This document shows, in pieces, positions 63,651-64,000 of a stretch of 64,000 nt of DNA. Both the position numbers and the translations under genes were made by a program. Position 1 is the first letter of the stretch, and the number at the start of each line of letters is the position of its first letter. The stretch is taken from the NCBI GenBank assembly GCA_964017235.1, contig OZ024931.1:135534033-135598032 (forward strand), in the 5' to 3' direction. The DNA is from Sabellastarte sp. h YS-2021 (taxonomy: Eukaryota > Annelida > Polychaeta > Sabellida > Sabellidae). Below the pieces are notes generated by a model. The model was not told where the DNA came from. It worked only from the letters and a program-made list of their open reading frames with translations, and did no database searches.

Positions 63651-63841
63651 GTGACCCACTTACAGAGGATTGGTTGACCTATGGTCAGAAGCTTGGTTAC
63701 TGAAAACAGAACCATCAGTTTAAAAGTAAATGTTGACCAGTGCACAAGTGTGGACTATTTTTCTGAACTGGAACTGGTCATGAAACTTATATTTTGATTA
63801 TTGTTTTTAGTGTATTTTACTGCAACCAGACATTCTTAGAT

Positions 63842-63851
63842 TATACGTATA
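63842..63851. repeat. Perfect 10-bp palindrome
   Basis: TATACGTATA is self-complementary, within AT-rich flank. Its significance is unknown and chance occurrence is likely. Confidence 0.5.
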
Positions 63852-64000
63852 TACAACTTCACCTTAATGTTACTGCTTTTACAAAGAAGAGACTGTGAGC
63901 TGTGCTGATGATCATAGGATGCTAGAGGCATTCTGTGGATTTGTTTGACAACCTCAGGCTTCATTGGGCTGTCTGCAGCCCCGCTGAAAGGGACGGTCTA

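Larger units (their letters stand above)
63533..64000. other. Non-satellite right flank, no gene recognised
   Basis: No part resembles the 680-bp unit. I see no convincing open frame, tRNA or transposon end in the 468 bp. The only open frame of note, on the minus strand from 63,603 to 63,415, crosses the satellite junction and is an artefact. Six CpG sites occur here, a higher density than in the satellite. The segment holds two palindromes, a short direct repeat, an inverted CCAAT (ATTGG at about 63,669) and a CTCF-core-like site, each listed or noted separately. It may be single-copy DNA or part of another repeat; this cannot be told from one copy. Confidence 0.8.

Noticed and set aside
63651..63810. 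Splice-acceptor-like sites in the flank (AG at about 63,665 and 63,810)
   Set aside because: The pyrimidine tracts are short or weak and no open exon follows them. They do not support a gene.

Overview
This window is almost entirely one satellite DNA array. From base 1 to 63,532 it holds head-to-tail copies of a 680-bp unit: 93 complete copies in the register set by base 1, plus a 236-bp partial copy at the right end. The last 468 bp (63,533-64,000) are non-satellite flanking DNA. The array enters from the left, so its full size is unknown. I see no protein-coding gene, tRNA, rRNA, CRISPR array or mobile-element gene. The small open frames that recur in every unit (about 60-77 codons) look like by-products of the repeated sequence, not genes.

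The organism is almost certainly a eukaryote. Long homogeneous 680-bp tandem arrays with higher-order structure are typical of centromeric, pericentromeric or subtelomeric heterochromatin. The unit has only five CpG dinucleotides in 680 bp, far below what its composition would give by chance, which suggests a heavily CpG-methylated genome such as a vertebrate. I do not recognise the satellite family and cannot name the species.

Layout by unit variants. (A1) 1-16,358, units 1-24: mixed variants, with a 5-unit repeated pattern (units 1-3 recur as 6-8), a dimer alternation (units 7-12) and an 8-unit, 5,444-bp block present twice in tandem (units 11-18 and 19-26). (A2) about 16.4-36.1 kb, units 25-53: nearly identical units, including a 4-unit duplication that ends at the next boundary. 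(Boundary) within unit 54, between 36,099 and 36,332, the variant set switches. (B) about 36.3-63.5 kb: a second family marked by changes in the G-rich tract and at two other sites. It contains two successive 5-unit higher-order repeats of about 3.4 kb (units 60-75 and 76-85) and a less ordered edge (units 86-94). The array then stops abruptly at 63,532.

Each unit carries a perfect 10-bp-stem hairpin, a second 7-bp-stem hairpin, a G-run facing a C-run that is length-unstable (6 to 18 C), one TATATAA box and two AATAAA hexamers. The flank holds two perfect palindromes, a short direct repeat and, 37 bp past the junction, a 10-bp match to the core of the vertebrate CTCF motif. All comparisons were made by eye on visible markers; no alignment or database search was run.
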